DNA from: Chryseobacterium gambrini
GTDB lineage: Bacteria > Bacteroidota > Bacteroidia > Flavobacteriales > Weeksellaceae
Direction of reading: 5' to 3'
DNA: 64,000 bases
NCBI RefSeq assembly: GCF_900156825.1
Contig: NZ_FTOV01000007.1
Span: 62,001 to 126,000 of the forward strand
Each line of letters opens with the position of its first letter. Positions within the stretch are counted from its first letter, which is position 1. This document shows, piece by piece, positions 45,675-54,029 of the stretch. The translations under genes and the position numbers were made by a program. Under the pieces are notes generated by a model that saw only the letters and a program-made list of their open reading frames with translations, did no database searches and had not been told where the DNA came from.

Positions 45675-45866
45675 ATGAAAAATCTAAAAAAAATCCAAAG
45701 AGAGAACTTAAAACAGGTTTTAGGCGGTCATACCTGTCCTGCCAATACGTACCACATCACATATAACGGATATCATGCATGCTGTCTTCAGATTCCGAGC
45801 GGAAATCCGTGTCTTTCTACAAAATGTCTGGTTCCGATGGAAATGTGCGATTCAGAATTGAATTAA
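45675..45866 (+). CDS. GG-leader cysteine-rich peptide (bacteriocin-like)
   Basis: 63-residue peptide. MKNLKKIQRENLKQVLGG is a double-glycine leader of the type recognised by peptidase-containing ABC exporters; it is the common start of small bacteriocin-like peptides in Chryseobacterium relatives. The core of about 45 residues carries six cysteines in HTC, HACC, NPC, TKC and EMC, so three disulfides or enzyme modifications are possible. The ATG at 45675 is chosen because the leader begins there; the frame also runs upstream to 45594. No exporter or modifying enzyme is adjacent. Confidence 0.78.
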   Translation: MKNLKKIQRENLKQVLGGHTCPANTYHITYNGYHACCLQIPSGNPCLSTKCLVPMEMCDSELN

Positions 45867-45882
45867 TAGTACATACAAAAAG

Positions 45883-45912
45883 AAAACGGTCAGAAATTTC
45901 TCTGACCGTTTT
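45883..45912. terminator. Bidirectional terminator
   Basis: Perfect 12-bp arms AAAACGGTCAGA and TCTGACCGTTTT between the peptide gene and sufS. Confidence 0.75.
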
Positions 45913-45933
45913 GTATTATAAAAAAATCTAAGT

Positions 45934-47154
45934 CTAACTTAGCATTCTCTGTGCTTTTTTTACGCCTTCTATCAAAGCATCAATTTCACTGAATGTATTG
46001 TACACCGCAAAACTGGCTCTTACGGTTCCCGCAATATTGAAGAAATCCATAATCGGCTGCGTACAGTGATGCCCCGTTCTTACGGCGACCCCAAGTTTAT
46101 CCAGAATCATTCCTACATCCAAAGCAATTCCGACTCCATCAAGATTGAAAGAAACAACGCCGGTTCTGTTGGCTTTTTCACCATAAATTTTAATGCCTTC
46201 CAGTTCCAGAAGCTGTCTCTGCGCATATTCCAGCAAAGCATTTTCATGGTTCTGAATATTTTCCTGCCCTACTTTCAGAATAAAATCCACGGCAGCTCCC
46301 AAAGCAATGTTTCCACCTACATTTGGTGTTCCTGCTTCATATTTAAAAGGAAGACCTGCGTAAGTGGTTCCGTCAAAAGAACAGGTGGCAATCATTTCTC
46401 CGCCTCCGTGAAATGGTGGTAAGTCTTCAAGAATCTGCTGTTTTCCGTACAGAATTCCCGTTCCCATTGGAGCGTACATTTTGTGCCCCGAGAAAACAAA
46501 AAAGTCGCAGTCCATTTTTTGAACATCAAGGGTAAAATGAGGCGCAGACTGAGCTCCGTCGATAACGATATAAGCATTGGTATTCTTTCTTGTTTTTGCA
46601 ATGATTTCTTCAATCGGATTAATAATTCCTAAAGCATTGGAAACCTGATTAACAGAAACAACTTTTGTTTTTTCATTTAAAAATTTTTCAAACTGATCGA
46701 GTTGAAGAATTCCGTTTTCATCCATAGGAATGACTCTCAGCTTCGCTCCGGTTCTTTCACAAAGCATCTGCCACGGAACAATATTGGAATGGTGTTCCAG
46801 ATAAGAGATAATAATTTCATCGTCTTTTTTTAATTTTTGGGTTAAAATATAGGCGATCAAATTGATTCCTTCGGTAGTTCCTTTGGTGAAAATAACCTCA
46901 AAATCATGTTCAGCATTGATGAATTTCTGGATTTTTCTTCTGGAAAGCTCCATTTCTTCAGTTGCCAACTGGCTCAGTGTGTGAATTCCACGATGTACAT
47001 TCGCATTGATTTCTGTGTAATATTTGTTCCAGACCTCCAAAACGGAATCCGGTTTTTGAGAGGTGGCTGCATTATCGAGATAAACCAGTGGTTTACCGTT
47101 CACTTTCTGATCTAATATAGAAAACTGACTTCTGATTTCCTGAATGTCAAACAT
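45934..47154 (-). CDS. sufS: Cysteine desulfurase SufS
   Basis: 406-residue PLP enzyme that takes sulfur from cysteine for iron-sulfur cluster assembly. The group II (SufS/CsdA) signs are YLDNAATSQKP at the start, the PLP lysine in FSGHKMYAPMGTG, and the catalytic cysteine in RTGHHCTQP. The length fits. No sufE, sufBCD or sufU gene is next to it here, so the rest of the Suf system is elsewhere. Confidence 0.95.
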   Translation of the reverse strand: MFDIQEIRSQFSILDQKVNGKPLVYLDNAATSQKPDSVLEVWNKYYTEINANVHRGIHTLSQLATEEMELSRRKIQKFINAEHDFEVIFTKGTTEGINLIAYILTQKLKKDDEIIISYLEHHSNIVPWQMLCERTGAKLRVIPMDENGILQLDQFEKFLNEKTKVVSVNQVSNALGIINPIEEIIAKTRKNTNAYIVIDGAQSAPHFTLDVQKMDCDFFVFSGHKMYAPMGTGILYGKQQILEDLPPFHGGGEMIATCSFDGTTYAGLPFKYEAGTPNVGGNIALGAAVDFILKVGQENIQNHENALLEYAQRQLLELEGIKIYGEKANRTGVVSFNLDGVGIALDVGMILDKLGVAVRTGHHCTQPIMDFFNIAGTVRASFAVYNTFSEIDALIEGVKKAQRMLS

Positions 47155-47195
47155 TTATTAAATTTTTAATTAAAACGTTCTTATTTAGAACTCTT

Positions 47196-47203
47196 CAAAT
47201 TTA
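47196..47203 (-). promoter_or_regulatory. -7 box of sufS
   Basis: Minus-strand TAAATTTG, 41 bases before the ATG; exact match to TAnnTTTG. Confidence 0.4.
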
Positions 47204-47311
47204 CGGCTTTTTTTCTAAAGCAAAGATGACGGATGTCGTCTTGTTGGGCAACAGGCAATAGAAAGATTCAATTACTCAGACAAAGAAAGTTTTATCGGAT
47301 AGAATAATAAA

Positions 47312-47339
47312 AAAACCCGCCAAAAAATTGACAGGTTTT
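47312..47339 (-). terminator. Terminator of the prs-rplY operon
   Basis: AAAACC/GGTTTT-based stem after the rplY stop codon with a T run on the minus strand. Confidence 0.5.
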
Positions 47340-47360
47340 CTATATCTCAATAAGAAATTC

Positions 47361-48005
47361 TTATTCTGCTGCTGCTTCAGTCGCTTCAGGAGCTGCTCCT
47401 TCTTCAGTTGCAACTTCTTCTTCATCTTCATCGTCCATTGCTGCTGCACCACCTTTCATTGCATTTCTAGACATCTTAACAGCTACTACAACTGCGTTGT
47501 CAGGGTGCATGAAAGAGTATCCTTCAGTTTTGATACTTCCTACATAAAGTTTGTTACCAATTCTTAACGGAGTAACGTCTACAACGATCTCATCCGGTAA
47601 GTTTGCAGGGATTGCTTTTACTTTCAGCTTTCTGAAAGACTGACGAAGAACACCACCAGCTACAACACCTTTAGAACGACCAGTGATTCTTACAGGAACT
47701 TCCATGATAACTGGCTTATCATCAGATAACTGATAGAAATCTGCGTGAAGAATTTTGTCTGTAATCGGGTGAAACTGAATATCCTGAAGAACAGCCGGAA
47801 TTGTTTGACCATCAACCTCAATAGATACCGTGTGTGCTTCAGGAGTGTATACCAAACCTTTGAAAGATTTCTCAGTAGCAGAGAAATTCAAAGGAGCTTC
47901 ACCTCCGTAAACAACACAAGGAACTAATTCAGCATCACGTAAAGCTTTTGTAGACTTTTTGCCCACGCTTTCTCTTTTTGTACCTTGAATTGTAATAGAT
48001 TTCAT
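47361..48005 (-). CDS. rplY: 50S ribosomal protein L25/Ctc
   Basis: 214-residue L25 of the long Ctc type, which binds 5S rRNA. The N-terminal L25 domain ([28 protein letters not shown]) is followed by the C-terminal beta domain with HADFYQL and [12 protein letters not shown], and an acidic low-complexity tail ([13 protein letters not shown]). It follows prs by 56 bases, a gene order common in Bacteroidota, so the two probably share a transcript. Confidence 0.95.
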   Translation of the reverse strand: MKSITIQGTKRESVGKKSTKALRDAELVPCVVYGGEAPLNFSATEKSFKGLVYTPEAHTVSIEVDGQTIPAVLQDIQFHPITDKILHADFYQLSDDKPVIMEVPVRITGRSKGVVAGGVLRQSFRKLKVKAIPANLPDEIVVDVTPLRIGNKLYVGSIKTEGYSFMHPDNAVVVAVKMSRNAMKGGAAAMDDEDEEEVATEEGAAPEATEAAAE

Positions 48006-48061
48006 TTATAAAAAATTTAAAAAATTGTTTCAAATTAAATTTGCAAACTCCTAAATATCAG

Positions 48062-49000
48062 TTAAATAACAAACTTACTGCTAATTGACTGGTGCTCGTG
48101 AACCATCTTCATAACGTCCGCAAATAATGGGGCGCAAGATAGCACTTTTATTTTAGATGACAAATTATTTTTAACAGGAATTGAGTCAGTTACAATAACT
48201 TCCAATAATTTTGATTTCTCAATATTCTCGTAAGCTTTTCCTGAAAGCACTCCGTGAGTTGCCATTGCTCTTACAGATTTCGCTCCTTTTTCCATTAAGA
48301 TGTCTGCCGCTTTACAAAGTGTTCCTGCGGTATCGATCATATCATCAATAAGGATAACATTCTTCCCGTCCACATCTCCGATAAGGAACATTTCTTCTAC
48401 AACGTTTGCTTTTTTTCTTTCCTTATAAGCAATTACTACATCTGCACCCAAGTGACCGGCATAGTTTTTCGCTCTTTTTGCACCTCCCATATCCGGAGAA
48501 GCAATCGTAAGATTTTCCAGATTGAGATCTCTGATGTAATCTACGAAAATAGTAGAAGCATACAGATGATCTACCGGAATTTCGAAGAATCCCTGAATCT
48601 GATCTGCGTGGAGATCCATTGTCATGATTCTTGTAGCTCCTGCTGCCGTTAAAAGGTTTGCCACCAACTTAGCACCGATTGGCGCTCTGGGCTGGTCTTT
48701 TCTGTCCTGCCTTGCAAGTCCGAAATATGGAAGCACTACGGTAATACTCTTAGCAGAAGCTCTTTTGGCAGCATCAATCATCAGAAGAAGCTCTAATAAA
48801 TTGTCTGCCGGCGGAAACGTAGATCCAATCAGGAAAACTCTTCCCCCTCTTACGGATTCGTCTAAAACAGGTTCGAATTCTCCGTCGCTGAATGTCTGAA
48901 AGTTGATTTTTCCTAATTCTTTCCCATAATTTTGGGCAATTTTCTCTGCCAAGTCCTTACTCGTCCTTGTAGAAAATAGATAACTTAACTGATCGGCCAT
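48062..49000 (-). CDS. prs: Ribose-phosphate pyrophosphokinase
   Basis: 312-residue enzyme that makes PRPP from ribose 5-phosphate and ATP for nucleotide, histidine and tryptophan synthesis. It has the ATP region FSDGEFEP, the flexible-loop and metal-site segment around MDLHADQIQGFF, and the PRPP-binding loop ILIDDMIDTAGTL. Class I length. First gene of the prs-rplY pair; a TAAATTTG box stands 22 bases upstream. Confidence 0.96.
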   Translation of the reverse strand: MADQLSYLFSTRTSKDLAEKIAQNYGKELGKINFQTFSDGEFEPVLDESVRGGRVFLIGSTFPPADNLLELLLMIDAAKRASAKSITVVLPYFGLARQDRKDQPRAPIGAKLVANLLTAAGATRIMTMDLHADQIQGFFEIPVDHLYASTIFVDYIRDLNLENLTIASPDMGGAKRAKNYAGHLGADVVIAYKERKKANVVEEMFLIGDVDGKNVILIDDMIDTAGTLCKAADILMEKGAKSVRAMATHGVLSGKAYENIEKSKLLEVIVTDSIPVKNNLSSKIKVLSCAPLFADVMKMVHEHQSISSKFVI

Positions 49001-49021
49001 TTTTACTTTTTAAAGATTTTG

Positions 49022-49029
49022 CAAATTTA
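49022..49029 (-). promoter_or_regulatory. -7 box of prs
   Basis: Minus-strand TAAATTTG just upstream of prs; exact match to TAnnTTTG. Confidence 0.45.
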
Positions 49030-49033
49030 AAAA

Positions 49034-49060
49034 AAACCACAAGAATTACTCTTGTGGTTT
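49034..49060 (-). terminator. Terminator after the GDSL lipoprotein gene
   Basis: Perfect 10-bp arms AAACCACAAG and CTTGTGGTTT, T run on the minus strand. Confidence 0.7.
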
Positions 49061-49083
49061 CTAAGTTTTTATTTATCCAGTTA

Positions 49084-50610
49084 TTATGGGAATTTTACTC
49101 CGGAATAATTATTTGGATTTACCTGTGGTAAGGTAGATTTATATTTAGCATTGATAGCTTTAATAAATTCATTGGCAATAATTGCATAGCCTCTTCCTGT
49201 AAGGTGAACCCCGTCCAGAGAGAAAGCTCCCCCGGTTACGAATTTTGCAGTGTATCTTATCCCATCATACAAAATTCCGGATTGAGAATTAAGTTCTACC
49301 ATTTTAGCATTTGCATCTACAAATGCAAGTCCTTTAGCATCTGCAATAGACTTAATTGAAGTATTATAGGCAGTCATAGCAGTTGTCACATTTGCTGCTT
49401 CAGTTTTTGAAAGCACGTGCTGGTTTTCTAATGGATAAGAAATACCGTATACATTAATGGAAGCCGGAGCATTCGGATTAGTAGATCCGATTACCGCTCT
49501 GGTCGTAAGAAGGATATAATCTTCTGCGGTTGCCTGTCTCGCCTGTCCGTAAATCTGTCCGAAAGCAGCAGCTGTAGCCGCTCCTAAAGACGGCGTAAGT
49601 GCCGCAGTAAGCTGTGCTGATAAATTCGTTAAAGAAACATCTCTGATCAAAACAGGGTTTGATGAAGTAGAAGATAAAAGATTGATTCTATCCCCCGCTC
49701 CAAAAGCTGTAAGCGCCTGTTTAAGCGGACCGTACAGACTTGTGTTTAGCGTATTAAGATTAGCACCTAAAGCAGCCGGAGTTAACGGATTGTAAGGAAC
49801 CGTTGTAAAGAAAGGAATTGCTGTTACGCTTGGAATATTAGCAATTACTCCTTTCGCACCGTTCGCTGTAAGCGCTGTTACATAAGAATTGATACTTGAC
49901 GCTACCACGTTAGGATCAGAAATATCATTAGATCCATAAGTTGCAGGATTAATATTTCCTGTCTGAACTACAGCAGGTGTATATGTTGTAACGCCTCCTG
50001 TTGTTGTAGAATTTGTTCCTCCACTGGTTGCGTAGCTTAAAATATCGTTATTTCCGATCCATAGAGAGAAGAAAGTAGGATTTTGAGCTACTGCCGCCGC
50101 TACAGGACTTACCCCTGTAGAAAATCTTGCATAAAACGGATTAAGAGATCCATAGCTCGCAATACCCAAATGGAAAGATTTCGCTCCCGGAATCCCTAAA
50201 TTCTGATAAGGTGCACCTGAAGAAATGTTATCTAACGCCGCTGCAGGAGCAGATGGCACCGGTGTAAGTGACCCATTTACTACACTAAGAACCAGTTTAC
50301 CTGAAAATCCCGGAAGATTATTGAATCCACCAACGTTATTTGGCATTAGAGGCTGTTTAAAATCACCCCCTCCTGCAAGCTTCATCTGCATTGCAATCAT
50401 TGAAGGATAAGATTCGTTTTGTCCATCCAAATAAAGGGCTCCGTCTCTATACCCCGAAGTAAGAGAATTTCCTAAAGATACATATTTGGAAAAATTGGCT
50501 TCTCCGGAAGTTACTACCACATCCTTTACATCAGTATCGAAGTCTGTATCACAACTTACATTTAACAACAACGCTGAAATAGCGAATGTAGAAATTAATA
50601 TTTTTTTCAT
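49084..50610 (-). CDS. SGNH/GDSL-type lipase or esterase, lipoprotein
   Basis: 508-residue lipoprotein; lipobox NVSC near residue 20. SGNH-hydrolase blocks are visible: the nucleophile serine in VSLGNSLTSGYRDG (block I), LWIGNNDIL (block III Asn), and DGVHLTGRGY (block V Asp/His). The 508-residue length is long for the family, with an alanine/serine/threonine-rich middle. It follows the FadL-like porin gene by 16 bases, which suggests hydrolysis of lipids or esters at the surface and uptake of the products. Confidence 0.85.
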   Translation of the reverse strand: MKKILISTFAISALLLNVSCDTDFDTDVKDVVVTSGEANFSKYVSLGNSLTSGYRDGALYLDGQNESYPSMIAMQMKLAGGGDFKQPLMPNNVGGFNNLPGFSGKLVLSVVNGSLTPVPSAPAAALDNISSGAPYQNLGIPGAKSFHLGIASYGSLNPFYARFSTGVSPVAAAVAQNPTFFSLWIGNNDILSYATSGGTNSTTTGGVTTYTPAVVQTGNINPATYGSNDISDPNVVASSINSYVTALTANGAKGVIANIPSVTAIPFFTTVPYNPLTPAALGANLNTLNTSLYGPLKQALTAFGAGDRINLLSSTSSNPVLIRDVSLTNLSAQLTAALTPSLGAATAAAFGQIYGQARQATAEDYILLTTRAVIGSTNPNAPASINVYGISYPLENQHVLSKTEAANVTTAMTAYNTSIKSIADAKGLAFVDANAKMVELNSQSGILYDGIRYTAKFVTGGAFSLDGVHLTGRGYAIIANEFIKAINAKYKSTLPQVNPNNYSGVKFP

Positions 50611-50626
50611 AATTCTTGATTAAAAA

Positions 50627-51862
50627 TTAAAATGCGTTATAAGACAAACCTAAACCAAAGTAAAATGCTTGTGCTTTAGCCTGCCCGTAAAGGTTATAAA
50701 ATGCATTGTTTATATTTCTTGACTTCTGGAAGTTGTAAGCTCCTGAAAGGTCTACTCCTAATTTATTGAGTTTAAATCCAATCCCTCCGGTAATTACATT
50801 AGCATCAAAAGATGGTGTTTCCGGACTGAAGTGTGCGTCGTCATAAGGTGATTCATCATGATAATATCCTAATCTTCCAGCAACTTTATCTGTAATCATA
50901 TATTGCGTTCCGATTCTGAAAGCTTTAGAATTGTGGAAGTTTTTAGGCGTTACATTTTTGGTAGGATCGTCTGCCTGATTTCCTGCCAATGCGTTTTCAA
51001 AATCTAATGTAAGCTTATTATACTTCTCCCATCCGTAGTAGTTGAAATCTCCGGAAACCTGCCATTTCGGTGTTATTTTATAGGTAACCCCTATTGTATA
51101 TTCATCCACCAAAGGAAGAACAGCCTTAAAGTTATCCTGTCCGTTAGCGTCTAATCTTACTGAAGAATATAATGCCTGAGAAATATTAAATGTAGCTTTT
51201 CCTTTGTCCGCATTCATATAAACCGGAGATCTGTAAGCAATACTTACATCCAGTTTTTCTTCAGGTCTGAAATAGAAACCTAAACCAAAACCGTGTCCTG
51301 AAGCCTTATCATCTTTTAGATTTAAATTTCCTCCTAATTGAGTAACCGCTTTCGTCCAGTCTACACTTCCTTTAGCATAAATATAGCTCGCTCCGAAAGA
51401 GACCCAAGGTGATAATTTCACAGAAACCATCGGCTGAAAATAAAATGCCTTCAGTTCTATATTCTCTACAATTTCTTTTCCAGCCCAGTTATCCGGCCAT
51501 TCTACCGTACTTCCGTAAGGCGTTGAAAAATTAAAACCTAAAGAAAGATTATCTAACACTTTGTAAGCTACCGCAGCATAAATAGGAGTTCCCATAGGAT
51601 TATCCGTAGAATAAGATTCCAAAGTAGTAAGATTCTGATAGGTTACTTTAGAACTTATCCCGAATCCACCCGCAGCAACACTAAGTTTTGAAGGAATGAA
51701 AGACATTCCCGCAGGGTTAAAGAACGTAACACTCGCATCTTCAGCATGTGCACTGGTATGCGCCATTGCCAACTGCTTCACCCCTTGCAGAGAAACCCTG
51801 AAGCCTCCTGCATAAGATAATACACCTGCCAATAAAGCTGTTGATATCAATATTTTTTTCAT
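50627..51862 (-). CDS. FadL/OmpP1-type outer-membrane transporter
   Basis: 411-residue outer-membrane porin for long-chain fatty acids or other hydrophobic molecules. A signal peptide is followed by the plug-like N-terminal FRVSLQGVKQLAMAHTSAHAEDASVTFFNPAGM, with the NPAGM motif characteristic of the family, and a barrel ending in LGLSYNAF. It is the first gene of a two-gene operon with the GDSL lipoprotein. Confidence 0.9.
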   Translation of the reverse strand: MKKILISTALLAGVLSYAGGFRVSLQGVKQLAMAHTSAHAEDASVTFFNPAGMSFIPSKLSVAAGGFGISSKVTYQNLTTLESYSTDNPMGTPIYAAVAYKVLDNLSLGFNFSTPYGSTVEWPDNWAGKEIVENIELKAFYFQPMVSVKLSPWVSFGASYIYAKGSVDWTKAVTQLGGNLNLKDDKASGHGFGLGFYFRPEEKLDVSIAYRSPVYMNADKGKATFNISQALYSSVRLDANGQDNFKAVLPLVDEYTIGVTYKITPKWQVSGDFNYYGWEKYNKLTLDFENALAGNQADDPTKNVTPKNFHNSKAFRIGTQYMITDKVAGRLGYYHDESPYDDAHFSPETPSFDANVITGGIGFKLNKLGVDLSGAYNFQKSRNINNAFYNLYGQAKAQAFYFGLGLSYNAF

Positions 51863-52108
51863 AGACTATTATTATATAATCCAAATATAAAATTATTTTA
51901 GATACATCTGTTAATAAATCATAAAATTTTAAACATCAACGCAAAAGAAAACTATGTTTAAAATAGCACTTTAAGTAAAATAAGCTTTAAAAACATCATT
52001 ATTAAATGATTAATTCAAACTATCTTCATAAAATAACATTTTGTTTAGTCTTAAACAAAACGATTCCCGAATATTTGATTATTTTAGACCTCATAAAGAT
52101 AAAAATCA

Positions 52109-52116
52109 TAAATTTG
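52109..52116 (+). promoter_or_regulatory. -7 box of the PSP1/ricT-gldH-pbp1A run
   Basis: TAAATTTG, 20 bases before the ATG; exact match to TAnnTTTG. The 272-base divergent gap before it is otherwise AT-rich without a recognisable element. Confidence 0.45.
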
Positions 52117-52135
52117 CAAATTAAATATATAATAT

Positions 52136-53566
52136 ATGAGTTGTGGATGTAAAACATCCGGCGATTCTGCACATTCTTGCGGACCCAAGAAGACCGCGAA
52201 TGGCTGTGAAAATGTAAATACCTGTGGTAATAGTTATAAATTAAGTGTTTTTGACTGGCTTTCTAACATCAACAATCCCGCACCGAACCGATGTGATTTT
52301 GTAGAAGTTAGATTTAAAAATGACAGAAAATCGTTTTATAAAAATGTAAACAATATTCCTTTACATATAGGTAGTGTAGTAACAGTAGAATCGAGTCCCG
52401 GACACGATGTAGGTGTGGTAAGTCTCACCGGAGAATTGGTAAAGATTCAGATGAAAAAGAAAAAATGTTCTGAAGAATCGGCACTAAAAATATACAGACA
52501 GGCCAATCAGAAAGATCTTGAAGTTTGGCAGGAAGCAAGAAAAAAAGAGGACAGCGTAAAAATAGACGCCCGAAAAATAGCGCACAGATTAGGTCTTGAA
52601 ATGAAGATCACCGATGTGGAATATCAGGGAGACGCCTCTAAAGTCACTTTTTATTATACGGCAGATAACCGTGTAGATTTCAGACAGTTGATTAAAGAAT
52701 ACGCCGGAGCTTTCCGTACAAAAATCGATATGAAACAGATCGGTTTTAGACAGGAAGCCGCAAAAGTAGGCGGAATCGGATCTTGTGGAAGAGAGCTTTG
52801 CTGTTCGACTTGGTTAACGGATTTCAGATCTGTAAATACCAACGTGGCAAGATATCAGCAACTGAGTATCAATCCTCAGAAACTTGCCGGACAGTGTGGT
52901 AAACTTAAATGCTGTCTTAATTATGAATTAGACAGTTATCTGGATGCTTTAAGCAATTTCCCGTCTTCTTCCACCACTCTTGATACCGAGAAAGGAAGAG
53001 CTTTCTGCATTAAAATCGACGTTTTCAAAAAGAAAATGTGGTTTGCTTATGTAGAAAATTCAATTGCGTGGTACGATTTTGATATTGATCTGGTTAAAAA
53101 GCTGATCTCCAAGAATAAACGCGGAGAAAAAACACTTCCACTGGAAGAGCTGAAACAGCCGGAAACTCCTTTTGCAAGCATCGACCTGATTCAGGAGAAC
53201 AACGTAGACCGTTTCGAAAAGAAAAACAGAGGCAACAGAAATAAAAACCAAAACAGACCGAATAGCAACAATCAGAACAGCCATAATCAGCAGGGTCAGA
53301 AGAAAAACACCAACCGACCTGAGAGACAGGAGCGTCCTGAAAGAAATGAAAAATCTGTTGAAAAACCTCAAAGACAGGAAAAACAGCAGCAAAATCCAAA
53401 AGCCAATTCTAATAACAACCAACCGAGACCGCAAAAGCCTCAACAGCCGAAACCTCAGTTGGAAAAAGCAGAAGCTGCTGCAGGTGCTGAAACTGATAAA
53501 AAACCAAATCCAAACAAAAAGAAATTTAAAAAGAAGTTTCCTCCAAAAAAAGATAACAATGCGTAA
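52136..53566 (+). CDS. ricT: PSP1-domain protein (RicT/YaaT-like) with low-complexity tail
   Basis: 476-residue protein. The N terminus is cysteine-rich (MSCGCKTSGDSAHSCG, then NGCENVNTCG); the PSP1 domain follows (about 50-300) with two cysteine groups, GSCGRELCCSTW and QCGKLKCCLNYE, that fit the iron-sulfur sites of RicT. The last 120 residues are disordered, rich in N, Q, K and P, with QNRPNSNNQN and RPERQERPERNE stretches and a basic end. RicT is known in Bacillus for RNA maturation and regulation; the role in Bacteroidota is less clear. Its stop overlaps gldH by 8 bases. Confidence 0.83.
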   Translation: MSCGCKTSGDSAHSCGPKKTANGCENVNTCGNSYKLSVFDWLSNINNPAPNRCDFVEVRFKNDRKSFYKNVNNIPLHIGSVVTVESSPGHDVGVVSLTGELVKIQMKKKKCSEESALKIYRQANQKDLEVWQEARKKEDSVKIDARKIAHRLGLEMKITDVEYQGDASKVTFYYTADNRVDFRQLIKEYAGAFRTKIDMKQIGFRQEAAKVGGIGSCGRELCCSTWLTDFRSVNTNVARYQQLSINPQKLAGQCGKLKCCLNYELDSYLDALSNFPSSSTTLDTEKGRAFCIKIDVFKKKMWFAYVENSIAWYDFDIDLVKKLISKNKRGEKTLPLEELKQPETPFASIDLIQENNVDRFEKKNRGNRNKNQNRPNSNNQNSHNQQGQKKNTNRPERQERPERNEKSVEKPQRQEKQQQNPKANSNNNQPRPQKPQQPKPQLEKAEAAAGAETDKKPNPNKKKFKKKFPPKKDNNA

Positions 53567-54023
53567 AATTTTAGGATTATTTACTCTTATTCTTTTCTTT
53601 AGCTGTAATTCTTCCACCGAAGGAGAAGTTTTTATGAATTCTGTTGATAACAAATGGAATAAGAAAAGTGAACAAAAATTTAATCTTGAAATTTCAGATC
53701 CGCAAAATCCTAAAAATATTATATTTGTTGTAAGAAATAATAACAATTATCCTTACAGCAATATAAGGTTTATTGTCAATTTTACCGACCTTCAAAGTAA
53801 GAAAAAGCAAACGGATACGTTGAATTATGTGTTGGCAAAACCTAACGGAGAATGGCTCGGAACAGGATTTGGAGATACGAAGGAAACTTTGTTTCAATAT
53901 AAACTGAATTATAAATTTCCCGCAAAAGGAAAATATGAAATCGGTCTTACTCAAGCGATGAGAAACGACAACCTTCCGGGAATTGAAGACATTGGAGTAA
54001 AAATAGAAACGGCTAAACCGTAA
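53559..54023 (+). CDS. gldH: Gliding motility lipoprotein GldH
   Basis: 154-residue lipoprotein. The ATG at 53559 gives MRKILGLFTLILFFSC, a lipoprotein signal with its cysteine at about residue 16; the upstream frame belongs to the PSP1 gene antisense-free region and is not used. The mature protein is a compact beta domain (FNLEISDPQNPKNIIFVVRNN, YPYSNIRFIVNF, GEWLGTGFGDTKET). GldH is one of the lipoproteins needed for flavobacterial gliding and type IX secretion-related surface movement. It overlaps PSP1/ricT by 8 bases and precedes PBP1A by 6. Confidence 0.88.
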   Translation: MRKILGLFTLILFFSCNSSTEGEVFMNSVDNKWNKKSEQKFNLEISDPQNPKNIIFVVRNNNNYPYSNIRFIVNFTDLQSKKKQTDTLNYVLAKPNGEWLGTGFGDTKETLFQYKLNYKFPAKGKYEIGLTQAMRNDNLPGIEDIGVKIETAKP

Positions 54024-54029
54024 TCATCA

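Noticed and set aside
53060..53746. 228-codon minus-strand frame
   Set aside because: Antisense to the low-complexity tail of the PSP1 protein and to gldH; its F/L/R richness mirrors the K/N-rich tail.
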